Of a DNA stretch of 64,000 bases, positions 9,383 to 16,975 are shown one piece after another. Each line of letters opens with the position of its first letter. Within the stretch, counting starts at the first letter, position 1. Position numbers and translations under genes: made by a program. Under the pieces are notes generated by a model. It worked only from the letters and a program-made list of their open reading frames with translations, was not told the origin of the DNA and ran no database searches. The stretch lies in contig NZ_JAVJSX010000039.1 in assembly GCF_040219215.1 (NCBI RefSeq), forward strand, positions 1-64,000, in the 5' to 3' direction. This DNA comes from Thalassobaculum_A sp040219215 (GTDB taxonomy: Bacteria > Pseudomonadota > Alphaproteobacteria > Thalassobaculales > Thalassobaculaceae).

Positions 9383-10129
9383 ATGACGGCCCGGTGCGCG
9401 GTTGCCGCCGGTCCGCAAGGTTCTGTCGCCGGTTGGACAATTGAATCGTTCGACAGCGTTTCCAGTACGATGGATGAAGCGCGCCGCCTGGCGGCAGAGG
9501 GTGCCGCGGACCGGACGGTGGTTCGTGCCGCCACGCAGACCGGTGGGCGGGGGCGCCTCGGACGGCCCTGGGTGTCGTCGATCGGCAATGTCTACACGAC
9601 CACGATCCTGCGGCCCGAGATACCGACTGCACGCGCCGCTGAACTGTCGCTGGTGGCAGCGGTGGCGGTTGCTGATGCAGTGACCAGATTCGCAGAACCG
9701 GTCCGTCTGAAGTGGCCGAACGACGTGCTCCTGAACGGCGGGAAGGTTTCTGGCGTGCTGCTTGAGGCGGTGGCCGAAGGTGCGTCACTGTCGGCGGTGC
9801 TGGTTGGAATCGGTATCAACGTCGCGAGCCATCCCGACCTACCGGACCGCCCGACGTCCCGGATTGAGACCGCCGACGCTGACACGGTTCTCATGGCTTT
9901 GCTCGACACGTTGGCGCAACGGTATCGGCAGTGGTGTCTGCGCGGGCTCGATGGCATCCGGTCAGCGTGGTTGGAGCGTGGTCCCGACCTGGGCAGCCCG
10001 ATGACGGTCGGCTTGGGTGCCGATCGGGTCCATGGCAGTTTCGCGGGGCTGGAAATGGATGGATCGCTTCGGCTTCATCTGTCCGATGGATCGATCCGAC
10101 GGATTGCGTCCGGCGAGGTAATCGGGTGA
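9383..10129 (+). CDS. birA: Biotin--[acetyl-CoA-carboxylase] ligase
   Basis: This enzyme activates biotin with ATP and attaches it to the biotin carboxyl carrier protein. At 248 residues it is the short, regulator-free form: there is no N-terminal DNA-binding domain, so it should not repress biotin genes. Visible motifs are SSTMDEARRLA, the biotinyl-AMP loop GGRGRLGRPW (about residues 54-63), and LKWPNDVLLNGGKVSGVLLE with the catalytic Lys. I chose the ATG at 9383, with GTGAGG nearby; another ATG seven codons upstream overlaps nuoN. The nuoN-birA-coaX order is common in Alphaproteobacteria. Confidence 0.93.
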   Translation: MTARCAVAAGPQGSVAGWTIESFDSVSSTMDEARRLAAEGAADRTVVRAATQTGGRGRLGRPWVSSIGNVYTTTILRPEIPTARAAELSLVAAVAVADAVTRFAEPVRLKWPNDVLLNGGKVSGVLLEAVAEGASLSAVLVGIGINVASHPDLPDRPTSRIETADADTVLMALLDTLAQRYRQWCLRGLDGIRSAWLERGPDLGSPMTVGLGADRVHGSFAGLEMDGSLRLHLSDGSIRRIASGEVIG

Positions 10130-10139
10130 GGAGACGGTG

Positions 10140-10943
10140 ATGCTGCTGGTCATCGATTGCGGAAACACCAATACCGTCTTCGCGGTGTATCGCGGCGACG
10201 AAGATGAACCGCTCGGCGCGTGGCGCACGTCGACCGTTTCGACCCGAACGGCCGACGAGTACGCCGTGTGGTTGACCCAGTTGATGGCTCTCGGCGGGCT
10301 GGATGCCAAGGAGATTTCTTCGATCATCCTGGCGACAGTGGTTCCGGCATCGCTGTTCAGCCTTCGCACCCTGTGCCGCAAGCATTTCAAGATCGATCCG
10401 ATGGTTGTCGGCGAACCCGGAGTGAACCTGGGAATCGAAGTGCGAATCGAACGCCCGGAGGAGGTGGGGGCCGACCGGGTGGTAAACGCGGTGGCGGCGC
10501 ACCAACTCTATGGCGGCCCGTTGATCGTGGTCGATTTCGGGACGGCGACGACCTTCGATGTGGTCGATGAGGATGGCGGCTATGCCGGCGGCATCATCGC
10601 CCCGGGCATCAATCTGTCGCTTGATGCGCTGTATATGGCGGCGGCCCAGTTGCCGAAGATCGCAATACGCCCGCCGGAGCGACGGCCGGGCGACAACGAC
10701 CCGGTCCGGGTGATCGGCAAGAACACGCGGTCGGCGATGCACTCCGGGATCTTCTGGGGGTACGTCGCGATGATCGAGGGTCTGGTTGCGCGCATCAAGG
10801 TCGAGTACGGCCGACCAATGCGGGTTGTTGGCACCGGCGGGTTGTCGGCGCTGTTTGCCGAATGGACACCGGCCCTCGAGATCGTCGACGACGACCTGAC
10901 ATTGGCCGGACTGAGAATAATTCACAAGCAGAACGCAGGATAA
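10140..10943 (+). CDS. coaX: Type III pantothenate kinase
   Basis: It phosphorylates pantothenate, the first committed step to coenzyme A. It has the type III (CoaX) fold of the ASKHA superfamily: the phosphate-binding motif VIDCGNTNTVFAVY at the N-terminus, GADRVVNAVAAH near residue 102, VVDFGTATTFDVV near residue 126, and GTGGLSALFAE near the end. 267 residues is normal. The ATG at 10140 has a GAGGAG ribosome site; a GTG immediately upstream is also possible. It ends one base before rnj, suggesting translational coupling. Confidence 0.95.
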   Translation: MLLVIDCGNTNTVFAVYRGDEDEPLGAWRTSTVSTRTADEYAVWLTQLMALGGLDAKEISSIILATVVPASLFSLRTLCRKHFKIDPMVVGEPGVNLGIEVRIERPEEVGADRVVNAVAAHQLYGGPLIVVDFGTATTFDVVDEDGGYAGGIIAPGINLSLDALYMAAAQLPKIAIRPPERRPGDNDPVRVIGKNTRSAMHSGIFWGYVAMIEGLVARIKVEYGRPMRVVGTGGLSALFAEWTPALEIVDDDLTLAGLRIIHKQNAG

Positions 10944-10944
10944 A

Positions 10945-12612
10945 ATGCTGGCCATCGACGAGCGCGACGACGACCTCTATTTCCTACCGCTCGGCGGATC
11001 CGACGAAATCGGTATGAACGTCAACCTGTACGGCTATGCCGGCCGATGGCTGATGGTCGACCTCGGCATCACGTTCGCCGATGACAGCACTCCGGGCCTC
11101 GACATCATCCTGCCGGACATCGAGCCGATCGTTAAGCACCGCGACCGCCTGGAAGGCCTGCTGCTGACCCACGGCCATGAAGACCACATCGGGGCCGTGC
11201 CCTATCTATGGCCCAAGCTGCGCTGTCCGATCTGGTGCACGCCGTTCACCGCGTCGTTGCTGCGTCGCAAGCTCGATGACGCCGGATTGCTCGGCGAGGT
11301 GGACCTGCGCGAGGTTCCGGTCGGCGCGAACTTCGTGATCGGACCGTTCGAGGTCGAACTGGTTCGTCAGACCCACTCGATTCCGGAGCCGAGTGCCGTC
11401 GTTCTGCGCTGCGGGGCCGGCACGGTGGTCCACACCGGTGACTGGAAGTTCGATCCGACCCCGTTCGTGGGCGAGGCCACCGATTTCGACGCGCTCCGCG
11501 CCGTTGGGGATGAGGGGGTGCTTGCGCTGATCGGCGATTCGACCAACGTCTTCGAGCCGGGCAGTACGGGTTCGGAGGCCGAGGTGCGGATGGCGCTCAC
11601 CGAATTGTTCGATCAGTACAACGGGCGTATTGCCGTCACCTCGTTTGCGTCGAACGTGGCCCGGATGGAATCGGTTGCCCTGGCCGCCGCGGCAAACGAC
11701 CGGCAGACCGCGCTGATCGGCCGGTCGCTCTGGCGGATGCACGATGCCGCCAAGGAGAACGGCTACCTGACCGATCTGCCGCCGTTCATCTCCGAATCCG
11801 ACGCGGGGTTCTTTCCGGAGGACAAGATCGTTCTGATCTGTACCGGCAGCCAGGGAGAACCGCGGGCGGCTCTGTCGCGGATCGCTGATGGAACCCACCC
11901 TCACATTTCGCTGGGGGAGGGCGACGTGTGCATCTACTCGTCGCGCCAGATCCCCGGCAACGAACGGGCGATCGGCCGAGTTCAGAACAAGCTCGCCGGG
12001 CGCAATGTGGAGATCCTCACCACGGAAGACCATCCCGGCGTTCACGTGTCGGGGCATCCAGCGCGGGACGACCTGGCGAGGATGTATCAGCTGATCCGGC
12101 CACGGATTGCCGTTCCCGTGCACGGCGATGCCCGGCATCTGCGCGAGCACGCGCGCCTCGCCAGGGCGTGCCAGGTTCCCGAAGCTGTGGTGCCGGCCAA
12201 CGGCAGCCTGATCCGCCTGCGCGCCGGTGCGGCTGCCGTGGTCGACCACGTGGATACCGGTGGCCTGACGATGGATGGCGGCCGGCTGGTTCCGCTGGCC
12301 AGTGAGTCCATCCAGGCGCGCCGTCATATGCTGTACAACGGAGCCGCTTCCGTAACGCTGGTGCTGGACAAGGTCGGGAAGCTGCGCGCGGAACCGCTGG
12401 TCAGCTTCCAGGGCGTAACCGATGGCGTCGACGGCGAGGATCTGGAGCTGGATGCCGCCGATGCGGTTCGGGAGGCTCTGCGCGGGTTGTCGGTCGCCAA
12501 TCGGCGCGATGATGAAGCTGTGCGGGAAGCAGCGCGGCGCATGGTTCGCCGTGTCGTGCGGGCTGAGCACGGCAAGCGTCCGGTAACCGACGTTCACGTC
12601 GTTCGGGTCTGA
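10945..12612 (+). CDS. rnj: Ribonuclease J
   Basis: A metallo-beta-lactamase/beta-CASP ribonuclease that matures and degrades RNA with endo- and 5'-to-3' exonuclease activity. The zinc motif HGHEDH (residues 76-81) and the downstream HTGDWKFDP are present, followed by the beta-CASP region with SRQIPGNERAIGRVQNKL and a C-terminal motif with GHPARDDL and VPVHGDARHLREHA. 555 residues fits the family. In Alphaproteobacteria this gene regularly sits next to coaX and mce, as here. The start overlaps the AGGATAAAATG junction with coaX. Confidence 0.95.
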   Translation: MLAIDERDDDLYFLPLGGSDEIGMNVNLYGYAGRWLMVDLGITFADDSTPGLDIILPDIEPIVKHRDRLEGLLLTHGHEDHIGAVPYLWPKLRCPIWCTPFTASLLRRKLDDAGLLGEVDLREVPVGANFVIGPFEVELVRQTHSIPEPSAVVLRCGAGTVVHTGDWKFDPTPFVGEATDFDALRAVGDEGVLALIGDSTNVFEPGSTGSEAEVRMALTELFDQYNGRIAVTSFASNVARMESVALAAAANDRQTALIGRSLWRMHDAAKENGYLTDLPPFISESDAGFFPEDKIVLICTGSQGEPRAALSRIADGTHPHISLGEGDVCIYSSRQIPGNERAIGRVQNKLAGRNVEILTTEDHPGVHVSGHPARDDLARMYQLIRPRIAVPVHGDARHLREHARLARACQVPEAVVPANGSLIRLRAGAAAVVDHVDTGGLTMDGGRLVPLASESIQARRHMLYNGAASVTLVLDKVGKLRAEPLVSFQGVTDGVDGEDLELDAADAVREALRGLSVANRRDDEAVREAARRMVRRVVRAEHGKRPVTDVHVVRV

Positions 12613-12634
12613 TACCTGGAGGAGGAGACCGCTG

Positions 12635-13039
12635 ATGATCGGTCGGCTGAACCATGTTGCGATCGCGGTGCCTGATCTGGCGGCCGCGACCGCGACCTAC
12701 CGTGACACGCTGGGTGCGGCGGTCTCGGCGCCTCAGGATCTCCCGGAGCACGGGGTGACCGTGGTGTTCGTCGAGCTCCCGAACACCAAGATCGAGCTGC
12801 TTCACCCGCTGGGCGAAGCCTCGCCGATCAGTGCTTTCCTGGCGAAGGCGCCCACGGGTGGGATTCATCACATCTGTTACGAAGTCGATGACATCGAAGC
12901 GGCTCGAGATCGGCTGGTGCAGACCGGCGCACGGGTACTCGGAGACGGTAAGCCGAAGATCGGAGCGCACGGCAAGCCGGTCCTGTTCCTGCATCCAAAA
13001 GACTTCTGCGGCTCGTTGATCGAACTCGAACAAGCGTAA
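12635..13039 (+). CDS. mce: Methylmalonyl-CoA epimerase
   Basis: A 134-residue vicinal-oxygen-chelate protein that interconverts the R and S forms of methylmalonyl-CoA in the propionyl-CoA to succinyl-CoA route. It opens with LNHVAIAVPDL (metal-binding His) and contains GGIHHICYEVDDIEAA (second metal His) and SLIELEQA (metal Glu) at the end. A GGAGGAGGAGA ribosome site precedes the ATG. It lies between rnj and a DUF1467 gene, its usual alphaproteobacterial setting. Confidence 0.93.
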   Translation: MIGRLNHVAIAVPDLAAATATYRDTLGAAVSAPQDLPEHGVTVVFVELPNTKIELLHPLGEASPISAFLAKAPTGGIHHICYEVDDIEAARDRLVQTGARVLGDGKPKIGAHGKPVLFLHPKDFCGSLIELEQA

Positions 13040-13049
13040 GGCCGGATCG

Positions 13050-13304
13050 ATGGATATTGTGTCCGGTGTCGTCGTTTACGTCCTGCTGTGGTGGCTGGTT
13101 TTCTTCGTGACGTTGCCGATCGGAGTTCAGACACCGGAGCCTTCGGATGTCGAGAGGGGCCATGCCACCGGTGCTCCGATACGACCGCTCCTCCTGAAGA
13201 AGGTCGCGGCCGCGACTGTCCTGGCGGGAGTTCTATGGTTTGGGGTCTACGCGGTGATCGCGAGCGATGTTTACTCGTTCAGGGACGCTGTCCGGAACTG
13301 GTAA
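13050..13304 (+). CDS. DUF1467 family membrane protein
   Basis: An 84-residue protein with two hydrophobic helices, about residues 5-27 and 52-74, joined by a polar loop containing VQTPEPSDVERGHATGAP. This matches the small DUF1467 family seen behind mce in Alphaproteobacteria; its biochemical role is unknown. It is probably the last gene of the transcript, because an intrinsic terminator on the same strand lies 210 bases downstream at 13514-13547. Confidence 0.8.
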   Translation: MDIVSGVVVYVLLWWLVFFVTLPIGVQTPEPSDVERGHATGAPIRPLLLKKVAAATVLAGVLWFGVYAVIASDVYSFRDAVRNW

Positions 13305-13396
13305 GCGGGACACCTTCACTGCCGAGCAATTAGTCAACACCGTGTATTCGCAGAGTCAATTGCTTAAAAGTTAGGCGGCACGGCCAAGTTTGCCAC

Positions 13397-13430
13397 AAAA
13401 AAAAGCGGCAAGAGCCGTTTCGCCCTTGCC
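13397..13430 (-). terminator. Intrinsic terminator, minus strand
   Basis: Read on the minus strand, GGCAAGGGC and GCTCTTGCC form a nine-base-pair stem with one G.U and a six-base loop, then GC and an uninterrupted run of eight T. No minus-strand protein gene lies upstream within 500 bases, so it probably ends the RNA candidate above. On the plus strand the same stem carries a mismatch. Confidence 0.6.
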
Positions 13431-13512
13431 ACCTCAAAACTGTACGCCTACGTTCTTTTCGTTGATCGGGTGACCGACCAACAACGCCTGATGGCGTTTC
13501 CTCCCTAAACTC
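13397..13512 (-). ncRNA. Candidate structured small RNA ending at a minus-strand terminator
   Basis: No credible gene covers this GC-balanced interval, but it holds three stems in about 100 bases: 13407-13430 (nine base pairs), 13461-13482 (nine base pairs, four-base loop) and 13483-13498 (six base pairs). In the first two stems one position is an A.C mismatch if read on the plus strand but a G.U pair if read on the minus strand, so the folded RNA is more likely minus. Its 3' end would be the first stem followed by eight U. The 5' end is not defined and I found no good promoter. I do not recognise the family. Confidence 0.4.
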
Positions 13513-13513
13513 G

Positions 13514-13547
13514 GGCCGTGTCGGCTTTGCCGGCGCGGTCTTTTTTT
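13514..13547 (+). terminator. Intrinsic terminator, plus strand
   Basis: A twelve-base-pair stem (left arm 13514-13525, loop TTT, right arm 13529-13540) is followed by seven T. Three of its pairs are G.U on the plus strand and would be mismatched on the minus strand, so it acts in the plus direction. It most likely ends the long transcript running from nuo through the DUF1467 gene. Confidence 0.75.
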
Positions 13548-13677
13548 GTATCGGGGGGGACCATACGATAACCATCATACCCCGTCGACCACTTTTTCCG
13601 GGAACCAACAATTTTCGGTCCGTTCGACGGTCGGGATTGGTATCATTCTAACCTGATTGTCGCCATGGGAGAGTATA

Positions 13678-14115
13678 ATGGTTCGGAGATGCTCTGCACT
13701 GATCTCGCTCTTGGCCTTAATCGTCGGAAGCGCTCAGGCCCAGGCCGGTTCTGACAAAGCGATAAAGATCAGTCCGAAGGATTGTCAGCGCCTCGTTCAG
13801 CACATTCCCAGCGCCGATGTTGCGTACAAACCCGGCGTCGATGTCCGAGGGAACCCGGTCGCACCGGCCGACTTGCCGGGACAGGCCAGGATCACCGCAC
13901 CGAATGAGATCACCTTCAATCTGACCCTGGATCTGCTCAAGCAGTATGGCGTTTCCAGCGAATCTCCCTTGGCTCCGAGCGGAGAGGCGACGATTGGCAC
14001 TGTAAAGTACGACATCGCGGCGGGACGCCTGACCTTCAATGGTGAGCCGCTGACCGACCCCGAGCAGAGCGTTCTGGCTGCCGGGTGTTCGGCGGTCATT
14101 GCTCCCAAAAAGTAA
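13678..14115 (+). CDS. Small secreted protein of unknown function
   Basis: 145 residues beginning with a clear signal peptide (MVRRC, a hydrophobic core, then SAQAQA with likely cleavage near residue 23). The mature part has two cysteines, in KDCQRL and AAGCSAV, which could form a disulfide. There is no named domain I recognise; a beta-rich periplasmic fold is plausible from the alternating pattern. The ATG at 13678 follows a GGGAGAG site; an in-frame ATG seven codons earlier lacks one. It ends in Lys-Lys, and these AAA codons also serve as the U-tract of the facing gcdH terminator. Confidence 0.75.
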   Translation: MVRRCSALISLLALIVGSAQAQAGSDKAIKISPKDCQRLVQHIPSADVAYKPGVDVRGNPVAPADLPGQARITAPNEITFNLTLDLLKQYGVSSESPLAPSGEATIGTVKYDIAAGRLTFNGEPLTDPEQSVLAAGCSAVIAPKK

Positions 14116-14135
14116 GGGCGTCCCGAAGGACGCCC
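14105..14135 (-). terminator. Intrinsic terminator of gcdH inside the tail of the facing gene
   Basis: A perfect eight-base-pair stem, GGGCGTCC (14116-14123) and GGACGCCC (14128-14135), with a CGAA loop on the plus strand. On the minus strand it is followed by TTACTTTTT, which is the complement of the last codons and stop of the convergent secreted-protein gene. It therefore reads as the gcdH terminator. Confidence 0.65.
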
Positions 14136-14163
14136 AAACAGGTTGTCATTGCGGGTCTGAGAC

Positions 14164-15396
14164 CTATTCGCCGGTAAAGGCCTGCAGACCGGTCTGCGCC
14201 CGCCCGAGAATCAGCGCATGGACGTCATGGGTGCCTTCGTAGGTGTTGACCGCCTCTAGGTTCATCACATGGCGGATCACGTGGTACTCGTCCGACACGC
14301 CGTTGCCGCCGTGCATGTCTCGGGCCATCCGGGCGATGTCGAGGGACTTGCCGCATGAGTTGCGCTTGCACAGGGAGATCGCCTCAGGCGCGGCACGGCC
14401 TTCGTCCATCAGTCGACCAAGCCGCAGGCAGGACTGCAGGCCGAGGGTGATCTCCGTCTGCATGTCGGCGAGCTTCTTCTGGATCAGCTGGTTGGCGGCG
14501 AGCGGCCGGCCGAACTGCTTGCGATCCAGGGTGTACTGCCGGGATGCATGCCAGCAGGCCTCGGCGGCACCGAGAGCGCCCCAGGAGATGCCATAGCGGG
14601 CCTTGTTCAGGCATCCGAACGGGCCGGACAGGCCCTTGACGTTCGGCAGCAGATTCTCTTCCGGAACGAACACGCCGTCCATGACGATCTCGCCGGTGAT
14701 CGAGGCGCGCAGGCTGAACTTGCCTTCGATCTTCGGTGCCGAGAGGCCCTTCATGCCCTTCTCGAGAATGAAGCCGCGGATGACGCCGTCATCCGTCTTC
14801 GCCCACACCACGAAGACATCGGCGATCGGCGAGTTGGTGATCCACATCTTCGCGCCCGACACGAGGTAGCCGCCATCGGCCTTGACCGCCCGGGTCTTCA
14901 TGCCGCCCGGATCGGAACCATGATCGGGCTCGGTCAGCCCGAAACATCCGACCCACTCGCCCGTCGCGAGTTTCGGCAGGTACTTGCGGCGCTGCTCCTC
15001 CGAGCCGTACGCATGGATGGGATGCATGACCAGACTCGACTGAACGCTCATCGCGGAGCGATACCCGGAGTCGACACGCTCGACCTCACGCGCGATCAGG
15101 CCGTAGCACACGTAGTTGACTCCGGCACAGCCATACTCTTCGCCGATCGTCGACCCGAGGAAGCCTAGTTCGCCCATCTCGTTCATGATGTCGCGATGAA
15201 AGACTTCATTGCGGAACGCCTCGCGGACCCGCGGGAGCAGCTTCTCCTGGCAGTAGTCGCGCGCGGCATCGCGCACCATCCGCTCGTCCTCGCTGAGTTG
15301 GTCGTCGAGAAGCAGCGGATCGTCCCAGGCAAAGACCGGACGGCTGGACATTTTCGGGGCGGACGTATCCGTCGTCGCGGCTACGGGCGGTGTCAT
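14164..15396 (-). CDS. gcdH: Glutaryl-CoA dehydrogenase
   Basis: A 410-residue FAD acyl-CoA dehydrogenase that oxidises and decarboxylates glutaryl-CoA to crotonyl-CoA in lysine, tryptophan and aromatic breakdown. Evidence includes the FAD/substrate motif CFGLTEPDHGSDPGGM, WITNSPIADVFVVWAK, the substrate-contact LNKARYGISWGALGAAE, and NTYEGTHDVHALILGRAQTG with the catalytic Glu, which is specific for the glutaryl-CoA branch. A GGAG ribosome site precedes the ATG. It is monocistronic, with its own promoter (TTGGAC/TATATA) and terminator. A related acyl-CoA dehydrogenase is the only realistic alternative. Confidence 0.92.
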   Translation of the reverse strand: MTPPVAATTDTSAPKMSSRPVFAWDDPLLLDDQLSEDERMVRDAARDYCQEKLLPRVREAFRNEVFHRDIMNEMGELGFLGSTIGEEYGCAGVNYVCYGLIAREVERVDSGYRSAMSVQSSLVMHPIHAYGSEEQRRKYLPKLATGEWVGCFGLTEPDHGSDPGGMKTRAVKADGGYLVSGAKMWITNSPIADVFVVWAKTDDGVIRGFILEKGMKGLSAPKIEGKFSLRASITGEIVMDGVFVPEENLLPNVKGLSGPFGCLNKARYGISWGALGAAEACWHASRQYTLDRKQFGRPLAANQLIQKKLADMQTEITLGLQSCLRLGRLMDEGRAAPEAISLCKRNSCGKSLDIARMARDMHGGNGVSDEYHVIRHVMNLEAVNTYEGTHDVHALILGRAQTGLQAFTGE

Positions 15397-15430
15397 CGGG
15401 AACTCCTCGAAAACAAGCGTGATTAGGCTT

Positions 15431-15459
15431 TATATACGCCGTCGGGCTGCGAGGTCCAA
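15431..15459 (-). promoter_or_regulatory. Predicted sigma-70 promoter of gcdH
   Basis: On the minus strand TTGGAC (15454-15459) and TATATA (15431-15436) are separated by exactly 17 bases, placing transcription start near 15424, about 28 bases before the gcdH ATG. Both hexamers are close to consensus and the site lies in the divergent gap with the small plus-strand gene. Confidence 0.6.
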
Positions 15460-15477
15460 ACCTAGGAAGGAACGACG

Positions 15478-15678
15478 ATGGCTACCCGGGGCGATGACGG
15501 CGTCATCTTCGAGTTTGTGTCCGTCGGCGCCTATGTGAAGGTCAGCGCCATCGATCCCGTCACGGGCATCGAGGCATCGATCGTCGGCGATCCGCTTAGC
15601 GGTGAGACGATCTTGCGCCGGACGGCGCTGCGGAAACTGCAGTTCGTCCTCGACAAGAAAAAAGGCGGTCGACCCTAA
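15478..15678 (+). CDS. Small conserved alphaproteobacterial protein
   Basis: A 66-residue protein with an excellent GGAAGGA ribosome site. The pattern EFVSVGAYVKVSAIDPVTGIE resembles a short family of alphaproteobacterial proteins of unknown function (possibly DUF6898; I am not certain of the number). It looks like a compact beta fold with a basic C-terminal helix ending KKKGGRP. It has no membrane segment or cysteine. It is divergent from gcdH and convergent with the mucR-type gene; its A-rich tail encodes that gene's terminator U-tract. Confidence 0.75.
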   Translation: MATRGDDGVIFEFVSVGAYVKVSAIDPVTGIEASIVGDPLSGETILRRTALRKLQFVLDKKKGGRP

Positions 15679-15689
15679 GATCGACCGCC
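15655..15689 (-). terminator. Intrinsic terminator of the mucR-type gene
   Basis: A perfect nine-base-pair stem (15664-15672 with 15681-15689) with an eight-base loop that contains the stop codon of the convergent 66-residue gene. On the minus strand it is followed by TTTTTTCTT, encoded by that gene's Lys codons. The orientation fits termination of the MucR-type transcript. Confidence 0.7.
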
Positions 15690-15744
15690 CGCTCCTGCGC
15701 CCACGATTCATGGCACCGCAGTGCCGGCTGGATCTAGGGTTTCG

Positions 15745-16194
15745 TCATCCGGCCTTGCGCTTCCGTGTCCTGCGGGTGGTCTGGCTGCCCAATCCGATCT
15801 TTTTCGCAAACTCGGAACGCTGTTGTGCGTAGTTCGGTGCGACCATCGGGTAGTCGGCTGGCAGCCCCCACTTCGCCCGGTATTCATCCGGGGTCAGGCC
15901 ATAGGCAGTGCGCAGATGACGCTTCAGCATTTTCAGCTGCTTGCCGTCCTCAAGGCAGACGATGTAGTCCGGCATGATGGATTTCTTGATGGACACCGCC
16001 GGTCGCAGAGGCTCCGCAGCCGGTGCGCGGTTGTCGCCGGACAGGCCCCTGAGGGCATCGTGCACGGCATTGATCACCTCCGAAATCTGGTTGGAGGCGA
16101 CCGAGTTGTTGCCGAGATAGGCGGCGACGACCGTGGTGGTCATCTCGATCAGAGACTTCGCTCCAGAATCAGTGTTCATTGCATCGTCAGACAT
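15745..16194 (-). CDS. MucR/Ros family transcriptional regulator
   Basis: 149 residues. MucR proteins are alphaproteobacterial regulators that bind AT-rich promoters and control envelope, motility and exopolysaccharide genes. The N-terminal oligomerisation region and the C-terminal zinc-finger-like domain are both present, the latter with KMLKRHLRTAYGLTPDEYRAKW. In classic Ros/MucR the ligands are C-x2-C-x9-H-x3-H; here they are Cys80, Asp83, His93 and Ala97 (Tyr98), so two of four are changed. I chose the ATG at 16194 because it gives a normal N-terminus; the ATG at 16182 and one upstream at 16239 are possible. A basic tail (TRRTRKRKAG) ends the protein. Confidence 0.88.
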   Translation of the reverse strand: MSDDAMNTDSGAKSLIEMTTTVVAAYLGNNSVASNQISEVINAVHDALRGLSGDNRAPAAEPLRPAVSIKKSIMPDYIVCLEDGKQLKMLKRHLRTAYGLTPDEYRAKWGLPADYPMVAPNYAQQRSEFAKKIGLGSQTTRRTRKRKAG

Positions 16195-16476
16195 GAATGT
16201 AACCGGTATTAGTTGTGGGGCATGAATACTAGGTCGCACGAGCCCCGGTGGAAGTCAACGCAGGTGGAATTTAAGTGTAGATGAAAGCATCGGGCTCAGT
16301 CGACGAAGGGTAGCCCCGCACCTGAGCGAAGCGCGACGTTGATCATGATCGCACGGCAACGGTCGAGGCCCTGGGCGGTTCCGCCAGACTCGGGATGAAT
16401 GCGCCACGAGTTGTGGCCAGCGTCGGGTGAATCGGCGTATATGGGGGCTCGATCGACTTGCAGGAGCATTGCGACC

Positions 16477-16938
16477 ATGAGCGACGACGTCATCGCCTTG
16501 GCGTCTGACCACGCCGGCATCGCGCTGAAGGCGGCACTGACCGACGAGTTGAAGCGTCTGGGTCATGAGGTTATCGACCTCGGCACTCATTCTGGCGCTT
16601 CCGTAGACTATCCGGACTATGGGTACCGGATAGCGGCGGCTCTCGCGGAAGGCAAAGCCGGTCGCGGTGTCGCGGTCTGCGGCTCTGGCATCGGGATCAG
16701 CATCGCCGCCAACCGATACCCCTGGGTCCGAGCGGTGCTTTGTTACGATGCCACCAGCGCCAGGCTGTCGCGCGAGCACAACGACGCCAATGTGATTGCG
16801 TTCGGTGAACGCCTTATCGGGGTGGAGGTTGCCAAGGAGGCGCTTCGGGTGTTCCTGCAGACACCGTTCGCCGGCGACCGCCACGTTGCCCGCGTCGACA
16901 AGCTGGGGGCTCCCCCAACTACACCGAGCGTTTCTTGA
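16477..16938 (+). CDS. rpiB: Ribose-5-phosphate isomerase B
   Basis: It interconverts ribose 5-phosphate and ribulose 5-phosphate. 153 residues with the RpiB/LacAB motifs ALASDHAGIALK at the N-terminus, CGSGIGISIAANR around residue 68 (active-site Cys and anion hole), and SREHNDANVIAFG. The ATG at 16477 follows a perfect AGGAG; longer frames upstream lack homology. rpiB in front of glyA and nrdR is a frequent alphaproteobacterial order. A TATATG element about 40 bases upstream may be its -10 but has no good partner. The 282 bases between it and mucR hold nothing else I can name. Confidence 0.94.
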   Translation: MSDDVIALASDHAGIALKAALTDELKRLGHEVIDLGTHSGASVDYPDYGYRIAAALAEGKAGRGVAVCGSGIGISIAANRYPWVRAVLCYDATSARLSREHNDANVIAFGERLIGVEVAKEALRVFLQTPFAGDRHVARVDKLGAPPTTPSVS

Positions 16939-16975
16939 TCCGAGTCCGAACCCGACCGAGCGAGGCCCTTTCACG

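Noticed and set aside
13395..13547. Plus-strand 6S RNA, suggested by the order hairpin, AAAACTG, hairpin, GCCTG.GGCG
   Set aside because: The resemblance to the 3' half of enteric 6S RNA is loose; the two main stems have A.C mismatches on the plus strand but G.U on minus; the 5' half cannot be folded convincingly; and the usual zapA/ygfA context is absent.
13330..13611. 93-codon minus-strand frame in the gap after DUF1467
   Set aside because: It lacks a ribosome site, crosses both terminators and has no recognisable features; the RNA interpretation explains the sequence better.
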